DNA of 64,000 nucleotides from Ailanthus altissimus. Lineage: Eukaryota; Streptophyta; Magnoliopsida; Sapindales; Simaroubaceae. The notes under the pieces are model-generated. The model saw nothing but the letters and a program-made list of their open reading frames with translations, searched no databases and had not been told where the DNA came from. The stretch lies in NCBI GenBank assembly GCA_946807835.1, contig OX327690.1, positions 14,418,501 to 14,482,500 of the forward strand. The letters are read 5' to 3'. Below, in pieces: positions 10,933-23,925 of this stretch. Position numbers and translations under genes: made by a program. The first letter of the stretch is position 1, and the number at the start of each line of letters is the position of its first letter.

Positions 10933-13711
10933 TGTGATAGAACCCGCCTCAAGACCTTCTATTGTAGATCCCAATGGCCCTGTCGGGCACCTCGACGGAA
11001 GTTCTTCAGAATTTAATTGTGTAAGTTAAGAAATTTCCGCTAGGCAAATCCCTTTTTAATTCTTGTTATTACTAATAAAATCCTAGAATATACGTGAAAA
11101 TAACTTATTAAATTTTAAAAAAAACGAGCAGAGTTTTCCCTGTTTTTTTAAAAATTCAATACAAAACCTACAAAGAAAATTTCACTTCTATTTCAAACAG
11201 CTTCTCAATACTTCCAAATAGAACCTCCAATCCTTTTCAAAATCAAATCCAACTCAACTCAACAATTTCATTATTATAACACAAAACTAGCATACTAATA
11301 AAAAGTGAATCGATCATCATAATATCGAAACCTCTTTTTGTTTGTCCAAAATATATGTACAATACACAAGTCCATAACTACTATGCAGAAAGCAAAAAGA
11401 GTGCTACTTAGCACATTTACATTTACAAAATGATCATCCGACTGGGCCACTAATCAGTTGTAGGAGAATCAACAACTTGCGCACCAAGGCCTGTACCTGG
11501 AAGGGGTTAGAAAATATCAAACACAGAACAAGTGAGTTAAAGGAGCTCAGTGAGTGCATTTAAGACTTCAAATAAAATAAAATTCTGCATATGTATTAAA
11601 TTCTAAAAGACATGCATAAATCATACTTCTAAAACTTGTATAAAGTTGTAAAATGGTTTCTAACATCATATGTCGATGAAATCTTATCGTGCGGATTTTA
11701 TTTACATCTTCGAAAAATAATATCCAAAATCTATAAGGCATAATAACTAGCATGTACACATATAAATGCAAAATACTCGTTCGGTAGCTCAAAAACTATT
11801 TAAACCATCGCTCGGCCATTTTCTTTCTAAACTGTACCAATAGTAACCCTAAAGCTCTATACTCATGCAGCGACTCAACTAGCACCGCACACGTGAGTAG
11901 GTCACGGGGCGTCTCAACTAGCAACACCCACTGTGACATCTCAAGACATCTCACTGGCTATGCAGCGGAATCCTACATTGCCTACATATAGCGAGACAAT
12001 ACCCTGTACATATAGAGTGACTCACATAGTTTGACAACCCAACTTTCTGATAGTGACACGCCCCCCAATACCTGCTCAAGTGCACGGGATATATCGGCTG
12101 AGTCTTAAACTATCACCACCACTATAATCTGAGGGTATCAATGGCCTTTGAAACTAATGTAGTAGTTTTAAAACTGTTTCTTAAACCGAATATGTAAAGG
12201 CATATCTATAGATATATTAATCAAAATCATAAATCATGTTTATGCATTAAAAGCACATAAAACATACAATTTTAATATGCAAAAATATATTAAACAAAAG
12301 ATAAACAATGATAGATTTTTACTCACAACTACTCTGAGCTCAATTTCGCTCTGGACTTTTGCTTCTGTTACCAGTCTCAATTTTCTTCACCTACAGGCCA
12401 TAAATGACATTTAGAACATTTACAAACGCTAAAATTTCATTTAACTAATAAGCGCCCTAATCGGCTTATAAAGCCCGGATGGATACTACTTTTTGATTTT
12501 CATTTACGAAGTCATTAAATCTTATCTAATTCACTATTTGACGCCCTGAAAATAACTAAACACCCTATAAATTTGGTTGGATATAATTGCCCTTCACCTT
12601 ACCAAAAAGGATAATTATGTCCTATTTTCTTCCTTCTTGATTTTTCATCTACCATATGCATTCAATTTGCATAAGATACTATTTATACACAACAATTCAA
12701 CCAAAACACAACTCAAGCCCTATAATCCCCTAAGTTGCCGAATTCATCTTCTCCACTAAACACACTTCTTTTCTCAATTTCTTATTTCAATAATATCCAA
12801 ATCAAGTCAATTTAATTCTAATACCCTAATTACAACCAATTGAAGTTTTTACATCAAAGTCACCCAAAACCTTAATTCTTACCTTACTAATTTCTTCAAT
12901 TTGATGACTCCTTTAAGCTTCACACTTGAATTCAACTCAATCTAAATCAAGAATACACATAAGAACATTAATTTAAGTCATCATGGAAAATTCATCCTAC
13001 ACCATCATCAAATAGTGCTTTTCTGACCCTTTTTTCCTTGAATTCCCATTATTGGAAGCTTCAATTGATCTTAAAAACATGTATTTAGCTTTATTTTAGC
13101 TTGAACAAGCATAAAAAATCATGAAATCACTTTGGGTTTTACTGCAGCAGTGTCAACCCATCTCTTGGCCAAAATTTCTCCTCTTTGAGCTTTAAGATGT
13201 TTTGCTTTCATCTCTTAAAAATTCTACACACTTCCACCTTTATATAGTGCTCTCTCAATTATCCAATTTTTTCCTTAACTAACTCAAAATTTCTAAATTG
13301 TCATTAGTTCAAAATAGAAGGATTTAATTGATTCATTTCTAACTATTTAGTCAAAGGAACTAACTAGACTTTCAACTTGGTGATCCATAAAATTGTCTCT
13401 AGTTGCTCCATTCTCTAACTTATGGATTGTGTTTCTCAACAAAGGCTTTTTCCATGCATAACCCTTAAATGAAAATTCATATAGTAAATTAAAATTTTTC
13501 TTTTCCAAGCCAATAGATAAAAATTTTAAAAATATTATAAGGTCTTTCGATGCTCCGACCAAGTATAAAATTACCAATTTAGGTCTAATACCTCTCATGT
13601 GCAGTATAAAAAAAATATTTCTAATAGGGTTAGAATCAGGTAACCCTACGGCGTCTTATTGCTCTATACCGAAATCTAGGCACCAATACTACTATTAGGG
13701 ATTGGATATTA
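10933..13711 (-). mobile_element. Solo LTR of a Ty3/gypsy element, about 2.8 kb
   Basis: Read on the minus strand, the sequence ends TTCTATCACA at 10933. It has a TATA-like TATATAAAGG at 13246-13237 and a long AT-rich body without domains. No primer binding site follows the 3' end and no polypurine tract precedes the 5' end, so it looks like a solo LTR. The 5-bp repeat ATATG (minus strand) abuts both ends: 10928-10932 and 13712-13716. Placing it there makes the LTR begin TAATATCC; starting two bases earlier gives the expected TG but loses the repeat. It interrupts the Tat-1 antisense ORF. Confidence 0.7.
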
Positions 13712-13716
13712 CATAT

Positions 13717-14555
13717 TGGTTCTAAACAAACCTCATTTATAAGGTTAGTGTAAAGGAAGAAAGGTTGATTAGCTAAGTCGTTGATGATGACCCTAGAGAA
13801 AAATGCAAGAATAAGAGAAGTAACACAACTTAACAATATATTTTTTTTTAGGTTTTAACTTAATTAATTTTAATTCCCTATGAAGAGATGTCTAGTTGGG
13901 AAGGTGTCACCATCTAAAGAATTGAGAGTTCTAGCTCTGAACCTTAGGGATGTTGCAATTTCCAACATGTTATTAGAAGACAAAGAAAGCTACCTGAAAT
14001 ATTGAAGAAGGCTTCTACTAGCTCATTTGGGTCCTCAAGAAAATCTGAAGGGAAATGAGATGATTGGATTTCCTCTACCTTCCTCAAAGCAAATGTACTT
14101 AAATTTTATGTGTGAGAAATAATAGAAAGAAAAGAAAAGACAGCAGAAATAATAAAGAGAAATTGAAAAACTTTAAGAACTACATTGTTACTGTAATACT
14201 GTGTATTACAATTGTTACATGGTAAGCCTTTATATAGACTTTAGGTTGACATAAATAAGGAAAAAAAAGACAATAAGAAAATCAAATATAATACATTAAT
14301 TCAAATTATAAAAGGTAATGTTAAATATAGTAGGAATTGATTTCTTGATTTCATATATCTTTGACATTATAACTATTATTAGATTCAAAGAACATATGCT
14401 ACTATCGTTGTTATTATCACTCCTACTGAGCTCTCAACCAAGAGAACTGTTGTTGGACGATTTTTAAGGTCTTGAACTTCCTTCACATTCTCAAACTTCC
14501 CCTCACTTAAAAGGTGAAGTACAAGCATTCACTCCCATTGATGAGGAAAGGAGAG
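13717..14555. other. Unassigned stretch between two inserted elements
   Basis: A short plus-strand open stretch at about 13881-14006 (KELRVLALNLRDVAISNM) may be a piece of the Tat-1 antisense ORF, but I cannot confirm it. A TATA-like TTTATATAGAC lies near 14230. Nothing else is recognisable. Confidence 0.4.
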
Positions 14556-17231
14556 TGTTGGAGTGTCGGTTTGTCCCTGTTCACAACCTAAATTCATTGG
14601 GTGTGTGCATTTTAAAATTCATATACATACGCATGTAATACATATATATACAAATCATAAATGCATCGGAAGCTAAAAATCTAATTTTCTAAAATGAACA
14701 CAATAAATTTTATTCATTATGTTAATGAACAAAATATACAACATATTAATCAAATTAATACTAATGATTAAAAATATCACTTGTCAAGCCTTTGGAACGA
14801 ATTTGTAGTTGGAGTACCGCTTGAAGTCGACCTGATGGTAGTTGTAGAACTTAACATGGTGGGCTTGAGTCGCTAGAACAACAGCCTATATATTTTTAGC
14901 ACTGGTTTAACACTTAAACCTTTGGATTAACTCTTAATCCCCGTAGCCTAACACTTAGACTATATTCATTTTATTCTTGATGTATTCAATACTTAAATAC
15001 AATAAAACAAACAACTCAAATGTAACAATAGTAGCCTTTTGTTTAGGAGAAGAAGATGAATAGCAAAATAATTTTTGCTATCAAGTTTTTTTTTTTTTTT
15101 TAACACTTAAAAACTTAAAACAAAAATAATTTTCTTACCTTCAAAATTGTCTGAGCACCTTGTTAGCTTTAAAGGGAAAACCATTTTCATCTTGTTTCTT
15201 CCTTCCTTGCCAAAAGCCCCTATACTTTGAGTTCTTCTCTTCTCATGTTTTTCAAGAAGCAAAAATGAATACCAAAGACCACCAAATTTCAATGGCCTGC
15301 CACATCTTTTATTTCTTTTAATTATTATTTGTTTTAAAGACAAAATTAATTCAATGCTAACCACCCACACTTATCATGGTTTGCCATTCACTCATTTTTG
15401 TATTCATCAAATGAATACATATGTTATAAAAATGAAAAATATCTTCTCTTTTGTTTAATGAATTATTATTAAAATAAATTTAGTTTATTAAATAAACCAA
15501 TCAAGTATCCTACACTTGGACAAAAGTGGGTGGCCGTCATCACATGTCTTTGACAAGGAAATTGTCATTAAAGTCCTCAAGGTTCCATTTTATTTTTCTT
15601 TTAAGTAAAATTTACTTTAACTTAATTATTTGCTTAATAAAATCTCATTTTATTTAGCAATTAAATCATCAATAAAATATTTACTTTATTAATTTAACCG
15701 TGAGCTAATAATTAACTCTAGTCAAATTAATTAATCACTTAACTCTTAAGTGAGAACAAATATTTAGATTATTTAACACTTAAATAATCAATTAAGGAAA
15801 CAATCTTTAAGCCTTTAATTAACCCAACGTGGGTCTCACCTTATTCAATACTTGAGTCAATTTAACCAAAGGCTCAAAATGCGTTATATGTCATTATTTA
15901 ATTAGTCAACAATAATTATTAATATTTATTGTACTTAACACTTAAGTACTGACATGAACTCATCCCGAATGTTCTTGAAATAACTATTTGGTTCTGCTGA
16001 AAATTATTAGATTAAACAATTCAATCCAGTATGCTGCCTCAGTACACAACGAGTGCACTTCATATTGCGGGACTCCCTAGGTCCACGCTCAATTTATCAA
16101 ATGGAACTATTTCATGAGTCTATGATCGATGTCCCACGCACATGTCACAGATATTACAAATCAGCGCGTTGGACTATACAAGTTGAGGTCATAATGCATA
16201 CATATAATCCTTTATCATGTATATCCTAGATGTGCAGGGATATAACTCAGGGCCGTCAAATCTTTGTATGCTCATCCACGAGCTTATCTCCAAATTTGTA
16301 TTTTTTAAGAACAATACACAAACATCTTTACTATATTGTTCAACCTTTTGGAAAACACCTTTCTCGGGTTAGTACTCGTGATTACGAGATTTGCTAAAAT
16401 ACAATCTTAGAGCTTGTGGACATACTACTCCCCTATGAGAGCTGACAAATCTCATATCTGTACACACCAGACTCCATAAGCATCGGACTATATTCAATGA
16501 CACCCAGCGATCACATCATGAAAGGTCTATGACATGCGTGAAACCAAAGTATGGTGGATCACTTACAAGTCCACCATGACACTTAGGTCAAAGGACCACG
16601 TATACTACTCAACTCGAGAGGACTCACTATTGACAGTTTCATAGAACGTCTATCGTCGTCCTCGTGAGTCTGTTCAGCATTCAGTCCTGACTGAATACCC
16701 GTATATATATACGAGCTTTCGGTAAGCCCATGGTAGGCTAAGAACAATAATCTATACCATAGATATTACATACACTAATCTATGTAAAATGGATTCACCG
16801 ATAGACCCGCATCGGTGAAACAGATCAGGAACATAGTGTTTGAGGACATACTTGCATAATGACATCTCCTAACACCAATTACAACTCCTTGCAATCATGT
16901 CATTATTGGTATACCCTTAGATCTTTGTTCCATTACAGACAAGTATCTAATCTTCTAGATCTAGCTGACTATTATAACATGTTAACTTTTAGCAGTGCTA
17001 GTTGTTAGCATAAATATAACACTTAGCTCTGCTAATTCTTAGTACTAGTCTAAACTCCTTTAGATTAGATCTGAACTTCTTCAGACTAGATCTGAACTCT
17101 TTCAGATCATACAATGTCTGTAATGTAACAAGTATTGTACCATGTATTTATATTATATTAATAATTATACAAATATTAAATAATTTAATATTCATAAATA
17201 TTAGAATGGCACATAAGCATCAACTCCAACA
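14556..17231 (-). mobile_element. 2.7-kb non-coding element with TGTTGGAG/CTCCAACA ends
   Basis: The stretch is bounded by TGTTGGAG at 14556 and its inverse CTCCAACA ending at 17231, in the TG...CA form of an LTR. No protein domain is found. The flanks GAGAG and AAGAA are related only by G-to-A changes and are not a clear duplication. Its low-coordinate 450 bp is homologous, inverted, to 44698-45158. The minus orientation is assigned from that comparison. It is probably a long solo LTR or a non-autonomous LTR element. Confidence 0.55.
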
Positions 17232-17239
17232 AAGAATGC

Positions 17240-18060
17240 ACTGTGAAGGCTACAATCTAAGAGATAACCTCAAAATATAATAAGGTCAAGAAGTTCTAGA
17301 CAAGCCTTAATAATTTACTAGAGGTATGTTGCTTTAATTGGTATGGTTTTCTTCTTTTCTTGCAAAGACTTCTTCTAATTTTGAGTATTTCTTAAGCAGT
17401 TTATATTCTCTCCCTGTATTAAAAGGGCATAGTACATGGTTTGAGAGGGTCACAATTAAAAGAATAAGAAGTTAAGATCTTAAACCTCTGAGAGGATGGA
17501 TGAGGCGACTAAAAATCCATGGAATATGTTAAGAAGGTTTATAAGGACCTAAAGGTTAAAACAATAGCGAGCCAACTTTACAAGGTCCAAAGGATTAATA
17601 GAGTCCTTAAAGGGAAGGTGGTCACTGCTAAAACCACCGAAAAAGGTCTTAAAGGTAGAGCGAAAGCAAGCTAGAGGAAAAGATTGAAGACTGGAAGGAG
17701 ATGTTAAAGATACCAAGGCCTTAGCAAACAGCATAGCCTTCAACTAATGGTATAAAGCTTTTTAACTAAGGTTTTCCAAGTGCATAGACCTCTACAAAGA
17801 GCATTACCTGGATATTGACTTGAAATTGCTAGAATAAGAACTTGCCAAGCAACATACGGCTCAAGAGAAAAACATTACACTTATCCCTTATATTATTAGC
17901 TTGAAGGATGAGGTTGGTTGATACAATCCACGCCAAGATATTGATAAAGTTGTGGATAAAAAAGAACTCAAAGATCGTCAAGACACAGATTTGTATGAAA
18001 CCGCAACCCATTGCTTATATTGAAGCAAGAACCTTAGTATAATGAAGACGCCACAATCAA
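17240..18060 (+). pseudogene. Tat antisense ORF, C-terminal coiled-coil part, broken
   Basis: Plus-strand fragments such as VKKVYKDLKVKTIASQLYKV are Lys/Glu-rich and helical, as in the C-terminal half of Tat antisense ORFs. Frame breaks occur throughout. It is placed here because the N-terminal half lies at 9960-10800 in the same orientation and the integrase lies beyond it on the other strand. The assignment rests on context more than on motif. Confidence 0.4.
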
Positions 18061-20029
18061 TTATGGAATGATTGATTGATAAGTCAAAGGAGAACGCCAC
18101 AAATTATTCCAATAAGTTCAAAGAGTTCTAAAAGAACCAAAGAAAATTTTCTTAATCAAATTGCTGAATCATTTTTTATCATCCCTTATGTATTTATAGT
18201 GAACATTTGGGATGCTAACATTTATTACAATATTGAATGACAACTTAAAAACTAGTGACTGCCAACTATTACCAACATAGCTTTAAACTAGTTTTGTTAA
18301 ACATTGCAACTACAACAATAAATGCAACTGCAGACTTTAACTAACTACCAACTATCAACAACTAAGGCTTTATTTCAAATATTACAACCACTATCATAAA
18401 TGTTTATTGTAGGCTCCCAAAAACTTCTAACTACTTGAGTTGCTCAAATAGGCTGTTGTTTCCATCATTCCCTAACATTTGATGAGTCAAACTTTGGTAA
18501 TCACTAATTAAGAAAACTCCTCTAATTCCATCAACTTTGTGATCTGAGAAATTTCTTCTAGATTATTTCAAAGCTTGAATCGTGAAAATCTAACTTTGTA
18601 GAATACGTGAAATATCTTCCTTACACCCACATGAATTTACCTCTGCCCAAATGTTTTGAATCAGTCAATTGAGAGTTTCTTTAAATCTTTTAGCTCAAGC
18701 CCTTGTAACCGGACCGATTGGAACTTGAATATGTTTTGTATTCCATTTATTAGTCGTGCCCTCATCATTGGTGGTTCTTTAAATGCCCTAACTAAAGAGC
18801 CAATGACCCTAATATTACCTTAATAGCCAAGCCTTTTAAGACCTTCCAGCTGATCAGCCTTTTGAGGTCTCCCGCACAAGCAAAGAAAATAATGGGGAGG
18901 AGAGTTGCATTCTCTTGCTGACAAAGATTAATCTTTTTTCTTCTTATTCTTCTTTTTTTAATTTAGGCCACAAGGTCTGCTAAACTCGAATATGTTTTTG
19001 TACAAAGATATTATTATTATTTATTATTATTATTATTATTTATTATTATTATTATTAATGAAGTACTTATTATGACCCGCCCACGTCTTTACATAAAGAC
19101 CACCCTTGAAAGTTTAATAGTAGTTGAGTACAATTTAGCAAAATTCTAAGTTTAGAAGTTAGAACTTCTCAGTTCGAGTGGGTGAAGAGCAACTTTTTCG
19201 GAAATAGGTAATTGAGCAACTTTGACCAAGTTACGAAAGAAATATTTTCTAAGTATGGGCAAGAGTTCTCTACAAATTCAATTAAATGTTGTCTTTTGAT
19301 GAGTACGAACTTATCACTACACCAGAAAGTTAAAATAGTTTTCAAAGTATAACAGATTGTTCTCGATATAGATGGTACGTAAGAAAGATTCTCAATGAGA
19401 ATATCATTAACCAAATCAAGAGATTTTCAAAGTATAGATAAAAAACTTCGCGGCCCACGGGCTTAGGAATGATAATTGCTTGTGGTGTACCCAGATGCAA
19501 CAAAATTAAGATAGTTTTTCCAAGTATTTGGAAGGTGTCCTTAGTAGTATCCCTGATAAGGGTCAATATTTGGAAATTTCAAGGGGACTTCTCCAGATGA
19601 TAATATTTAAAGAATTACTATACATAAGTTCTTTGATGGAATGTTATGTTCGGCCAAGACTAACACCTAACCTTGATATTACTTTACTAATATGACGTTT
19701 TTGGAAGTTTTAATTTGGCTTAATGGTAGTCAGATTCATACCATTAAAAGGGTGAGTTATCTAATGTTTCTTGAGAAACTCCCTCATCGAAAATTAATTT
19801 CCTGACATCCTCCAATCCAACTCAAATTCCAAGAGTAAGAACGTTGATCTTTCTTGAGGACTATGAGGATCGTTCCCGAGCTATCCTATTTGAACGTGCT
19901 TAATTCTTTACATAATGGTCTTTAATAAACAAAGACGTTAATTTAACTAGTACATGTAATGAACAATCTCCAAGAGTTAAAATCGAAATGCAAATAACAT
20001 CAAATTGAAGTACCCCTCAAAAACTATTT
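18061..20029. other. Spacer between antisense ORF and integrase of Tat-1
   Basis: No gene. It includes a TTA/TTTA microsatellite at about 19007-19057. Loosely repeated phrases (AGTTTTCAAAGTAT, GATTTTCAAAGTAT, GTTTTTCCAAGTAT) occur at about 19335-19530; such degenerate tandem repeats are common in the 3' untranslated region of Tat elements. Confidence 0.5.
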
Positions 20030-20742
20030 TGGGTTCTGAAATTATAATGCCTTGAAGGTAAAAAAAAAATGAAAGAATAGAGTTTCAGAGAATTAGACAA
20101 GTGATACTTGGAAAATTTGAAGGATAATAATGTTTTAGGAGCTCGATTTTCCAAGAACTTCCTGACAACCCTTTCATCTGAGTAACCAAGCACATAGGCT
20201 CCTAGTTCAATCCTTTTGAGCATTTTGTAAAGTCCTTCCCAATTAAGGCTGAAGGTTCCTTCAATTCGGTCATTAGTGTTTAACATTACACTTTCCTTTG
20301 GACTAAATCATCTTTCGTGAACTCTGAGACTCAAAATTCTATTATTGTAATACCAAGTAACCCTTTGCTGATAGGTTGTTGCTCTGATCCTTACTCTCCT
20401 GTGTTCAACAAGGTCTAGATGTCACTGCAAGAGCTCTTTTGTTCTCAAATTCGTTAAAACACAAACGCTTATTAGTTGGTATACCATTCTCATCTGGGAT
20501 AACTGTTTCACACCCAAAGGTTAATGAAAAAAATGGTCTAAGGCAAATCTTCCACCCAGACACCCTTTTTCTCGCCCAGTTTTCCTACAACTTTTTAATT
20601 TGCTTTTTAAATGATTCAACTTGCCCGTTAGACCTCAAGTGGGCTGCCGAGACAAACCGGAGTTTTATGCAGAGACCTTAACAAAAACTCTTGAACCATT
20701 CATTATCAAATTGTTTTCCGTATTCATTCAATATATTGGCAA
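20030..20742 (-). pseudogene. Tat-1 integrase C-terminal half, decayed
   Basis: Minus-strand fragments in order are NEYGKQFDNEW, SNGQVESFKKQIKKL, GVWVEDLP, RATTYQQRVTWYYNN and FSLNWEGLYKMLK. They match the integrase catalytic core and C-terminal region of Tat-lineage Ty3/gypsy elements (canonical FxNxxF..., ANGQVE, LNWEGPY). Several stops and frame changes occur. The upstream part (zinc finger and first catalytic Asp) is missing, so the element is truncated at about 20742. Confidence 0.72.
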
Positions 20743-20793
20743 CTAAAAATAGAAGCAACATGGAGACAACTAAAAGTAGAAGCAACACAGAGG
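20740..20793. repeat. 27-bp direct repeat at the Tat-1/FAH junction
   Basis: Copies at 20740-20766 and 20767-20793 both read CAACTAAAA(A/G)TAGAAGCAA and then diverge slightly. They sit exactly where the integrase homology stops. Confidence 0.85.
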
Positions 20794-21006
20794 CCACATA
20801 ATAAGGGCATACCAATTTCATTTATACAGAACGTTTCATTGCTTGGAACTACACACAAAATTGACGCAACCCATGACTTGGAAGAAATCAACTAGACTAC
20901 CATATTCTAATATAAATTTATGGCAGAAGAAAGAATGTTTAGATAGAAAAATATGCCCAAATCCCTAAGCAATAATCAATTAACAGTTGCTACCATCTCG
21001 ATAAAA

Positions 21007-23925
21007 TTATTTTGTCTTTTCAGCCGCCTTCGTCTGAGGAACTGTTCCAAATACTCGGTCCCATAGTGCAGATGTGATCCCAAAGCCCTTATTTTGAATT
21101 CTAAAGTGATGATTTAAGTGATATTTCTGCAAACACAAGAAATTTTTTTTTAAAAAAAAATGTTAGCATCAAGTTCATTATATTCAAATACTGTGAAACT
21201 AGGACAAGAAGTACCCATATTAGGCAGCCAAGAACATTATATTTAAAATATAAAAGACAATCCATTACAAGATGTCTGATGAATTAATAGTATGCTAGAA
21301 TTTGAATCTAAGTTTTATTTTAAATTGTAAACGTGAAATTTTAACAAAATTAAAAAAATTCAGTCCCCAAAAAGAGGCAAAAGATATGCAGTACAGGGAA
21401 CGGAAAGTATGCAAGCTCAGAAACCTACTAATCATTTGCCAGTGTAACTGATGACACCTGCAATTAGGTATTTGAAAATACCAGGCTTGCAGCAATGTGG
21501 GGGGTTTAGCTTATATAAGAAATATAGTTTTTGAACTTTATTCAAACTGATATTTAGACTAAAAACTAAATCCAAATCGTTTTCCTGAAAAGCATAAATC
21601 CAAACATAACCTTATAGGTAAGTTTCTTTATTGTATCTTTCGCAAGTGCAGAACATGAATTATGAGTACCGGCCTAGCAAGCAAATGAGCAAGAGGCAAT
21701 TATGCATATTTTGCAATTGCAGAATATGCACCACTCTTACCTTGAGATTTTTAGGTACTTCACTTGTGGGCTGACCATGGTGTAGGTAGTAATGGGTGAC
21801 ATCATACATCACATAGCCAAGTAAACCACCTCCAAACAATGCAGGAGTTGTCGAAGGAGTTGATATAAGCTTAAGCAGATTCCAGAACTGGCAAGGCCAG
21901 AAAGTGAAAAAAGTAATAAGCAAAAACCGTAAATTGTACTTCAAACTATGAAAAAAGAAATATAAATTGTATTTCACTATCTGTAAAAAAATTTAATTCC
22001 AACTATTCATACTTAAAATATGAATATTGAATTAATACAGAATTGGGAAAGTTTCATTACAAAATTTTAGCCCTTACTATAGTTTTGATGTGTTTCCTGT
22101 TGCTCGTTAACAATCACTAGAGCCTCTATCAACCAGAGTACAAATCAGCCATAAATCATTAATCTACTCCAACAAAACTCAATTAGCAAACTATGTGCCC
22201 TTGGATATGGTTTCCCTATTGGCTAAAAAAGCTTTCTAATGCCAAAAGCTCTTCTCAATTACTTGTGTTCTTTGATAACAATTGAAAAAGGCTTGTAGAG
22301 GATTAGAAAATCTATTAAAAAAAAATTTGTTAGTGACAATCAAATGACCAATAATTTTTTTGGTTAAAAGCTCTACCCATAAAAGCTCTACTATTATAAG
22401 CACTATTTGAAAAAGTTATACCAAACGAACCCTAATAGATGTTGCACTTGTGATTGTTTGATGTGTTTTATGTGTCTACTCCAATTCATGCTCAGAATGA
22501 GCAGTTACAAACCAAAGAAAAAGAAAAAACAAATCTCAAACTACTAGGTGAATTCAAAAAACATTACTCGGAAAGAATATTAAAGCCAGCGCAGAGGTCA
22601 TAAAGTCACTACCTCTAGTCGGGCATTATGATGATCATCAAGTATACAATGCAAGGGATAATATACTTACTGGTACAAGTAAAACAGCCGTCGCAGCAGG
22701 AGGAAAAACAAGCCGCAAACCATCCATAGGATGCTTATGGTGGCAACCATGAAGAAGATAATGAATGGTATTTCCCCTAAAGCAAGTTCTTAATAACATC
22801 AGAATAGTATTAAAGTAAAAGAAGATAATGAATGTTCAAACTGTAACTTGGGGGGAAAAAGCATGCATGCACATCTGTATGTGTGTATGTGTCTGTGTGG
22901 GTGTGAATGTGAGCATGGGTGAGAAAGATAGAAAGATATTCAGAGAGAGGAAGCAAAAACCAACCAGTAACTCTTTGTTTTGATGTGGAAAAGGAAACGG
23001 TGCAAAGTATATTCCAGCAGCGTCCAAACAAAAATTCCAAAACCCACCATCAGAGCAATCACTGGAAGTGTCTGGCCCATTCTTATAGACATCGAGATGC
23101 ACCAGCAAACAACCGGCAGCCAAATGACTGGAATTGCCCACCAGACCGTGCGAGTCAAGAACTGTTCACGGTAAAATGATTAGAAATGCAGAAGCAAATG
23201 ATCTCAAGAGGATGAGCATTACAAAAACTATTAATAAACTTTATACCCAAAGAAGAGCATTCCAGGAGGTATTTACAAGTTTACAAATCTATAATTTAAA
23301 CAATATTTACAAAGAAAAAGATCATACCTCCCAAAAATCATTTTCAAAAAATCGAGGGCCTTCCTTGCTTACAATTGGCTGATGAACCCACTCTTGGTAA
23401 GCTTCTCCAAGATGACCGACCTGTGTTAGGTTCTCAAGAAGTTCAAATAAGTAAAGAAACAACACGCATACCTTGAAGTAAGCCGAGAGTAGATCTAAAA
23501 AGAAGTTAATAGCATGCAGATTGAAGAATATAGCATGAAAGAGAGGAAGAAAATGATTGGTATAACATATCAAAGAAAAAGAATATGAAGAGGGGAAAAA
23601 ACAGAGGCCAAACTAACGAGATCATCAAAGACTAGGAAAAGAAAATGCAGTCTGAAGCGTAATACTGAACTGCAAAAGAGCTCAAATATTAATATGCATA
23701 CATACTAGTCCTTTCATAATTGATGGTATGCTAGATAATTAATTATGAAATACCGTAAATCATGTAGACATCAACAATACAACTTACATAGAATCATTGA
23801 CACAAGTTTGGCTCAAACAAATACTATTAACATATCAAAATCTCCTTGATAGAAAAACAGGAATGCAACTCTACCTGGAAGACAAGGGGTTTGTTCAAAT
23901 CGACTGTGAAATCCTGTGCAACCAT
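21007..23925 (-). CDS. FAH: Fatty acid 2-hydroxylase (dihydroceramide fatty acyl 2-hydroxylase)
   Basis: Six coding exons (23925-23875, 23420-23328, 23161-22965, 22776-22671, 21887-21741, 21126-21007) join in phase to 237 residues, the usual plant length. The ER membrane enzyme 2-hydroxylates the N-acyl chain of sphingolipids. Histidine clusters for the di-iron site are visible: HRFLFH (102-107), HYLLHGCHHKH (119-129), HYYLHH (181-186) and HLNHH (201-205). Hydrophobic segments lie near 55-72, 80-99, 134-151 and 162-184. As in other plant FAHs there is no fused cytochrome b5 domain; electrons come from a separate b5 (family knowledge). The start MVAQDFTVDLNKPL is the first ATG after a 5'-UTR acceptor. 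I cannot tell FAH1 from FAH2 by sequence alone. Confidence 0.96.

Larger units (their letters stand above)
9960..20742 (-). mobile_element. Composite remnant of a Tat-type Ty3/gypsy element (Tat-1)
   Basis: The integrase reads on the minus strand at 20742-20030, and an antisense ORF reads on the plus strand at lower coordinates. That is the layout known for the Tat lineage (pol, then antisense ORF, then 3' LTR). The antisense ORF is split by a solo LTR (10933-13711) and by a second non-coding element (14556-17231). The integrase is cut at about 20742, next to the FAH 3' flank, and protease, RT and 5' LTR are missing. The low-coordinate LTR was not recognised, so the left limit is approximate. 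Confidence 0.65.

Noticed and set aside
15107..15370. An 87-codon frame on the minus strand
   Set aside because: It lies in the non-coding LTR-like element, with no motif and Lys-rich composition.
22195..22440. A hAT-like MITE in an FAH intron (AACCATATCC... and CCAAACGAACCC phrases)
   Set aside because: The proposed inverted ends pair over too few bases, and no 8-bp duplication could be found.
22830..23140. Several overlapping open frames on both strands around 22.8-23.2 kb
   Set aside because: They are shadows of FAH exon 3 and its neighbouring TG-rich intron.
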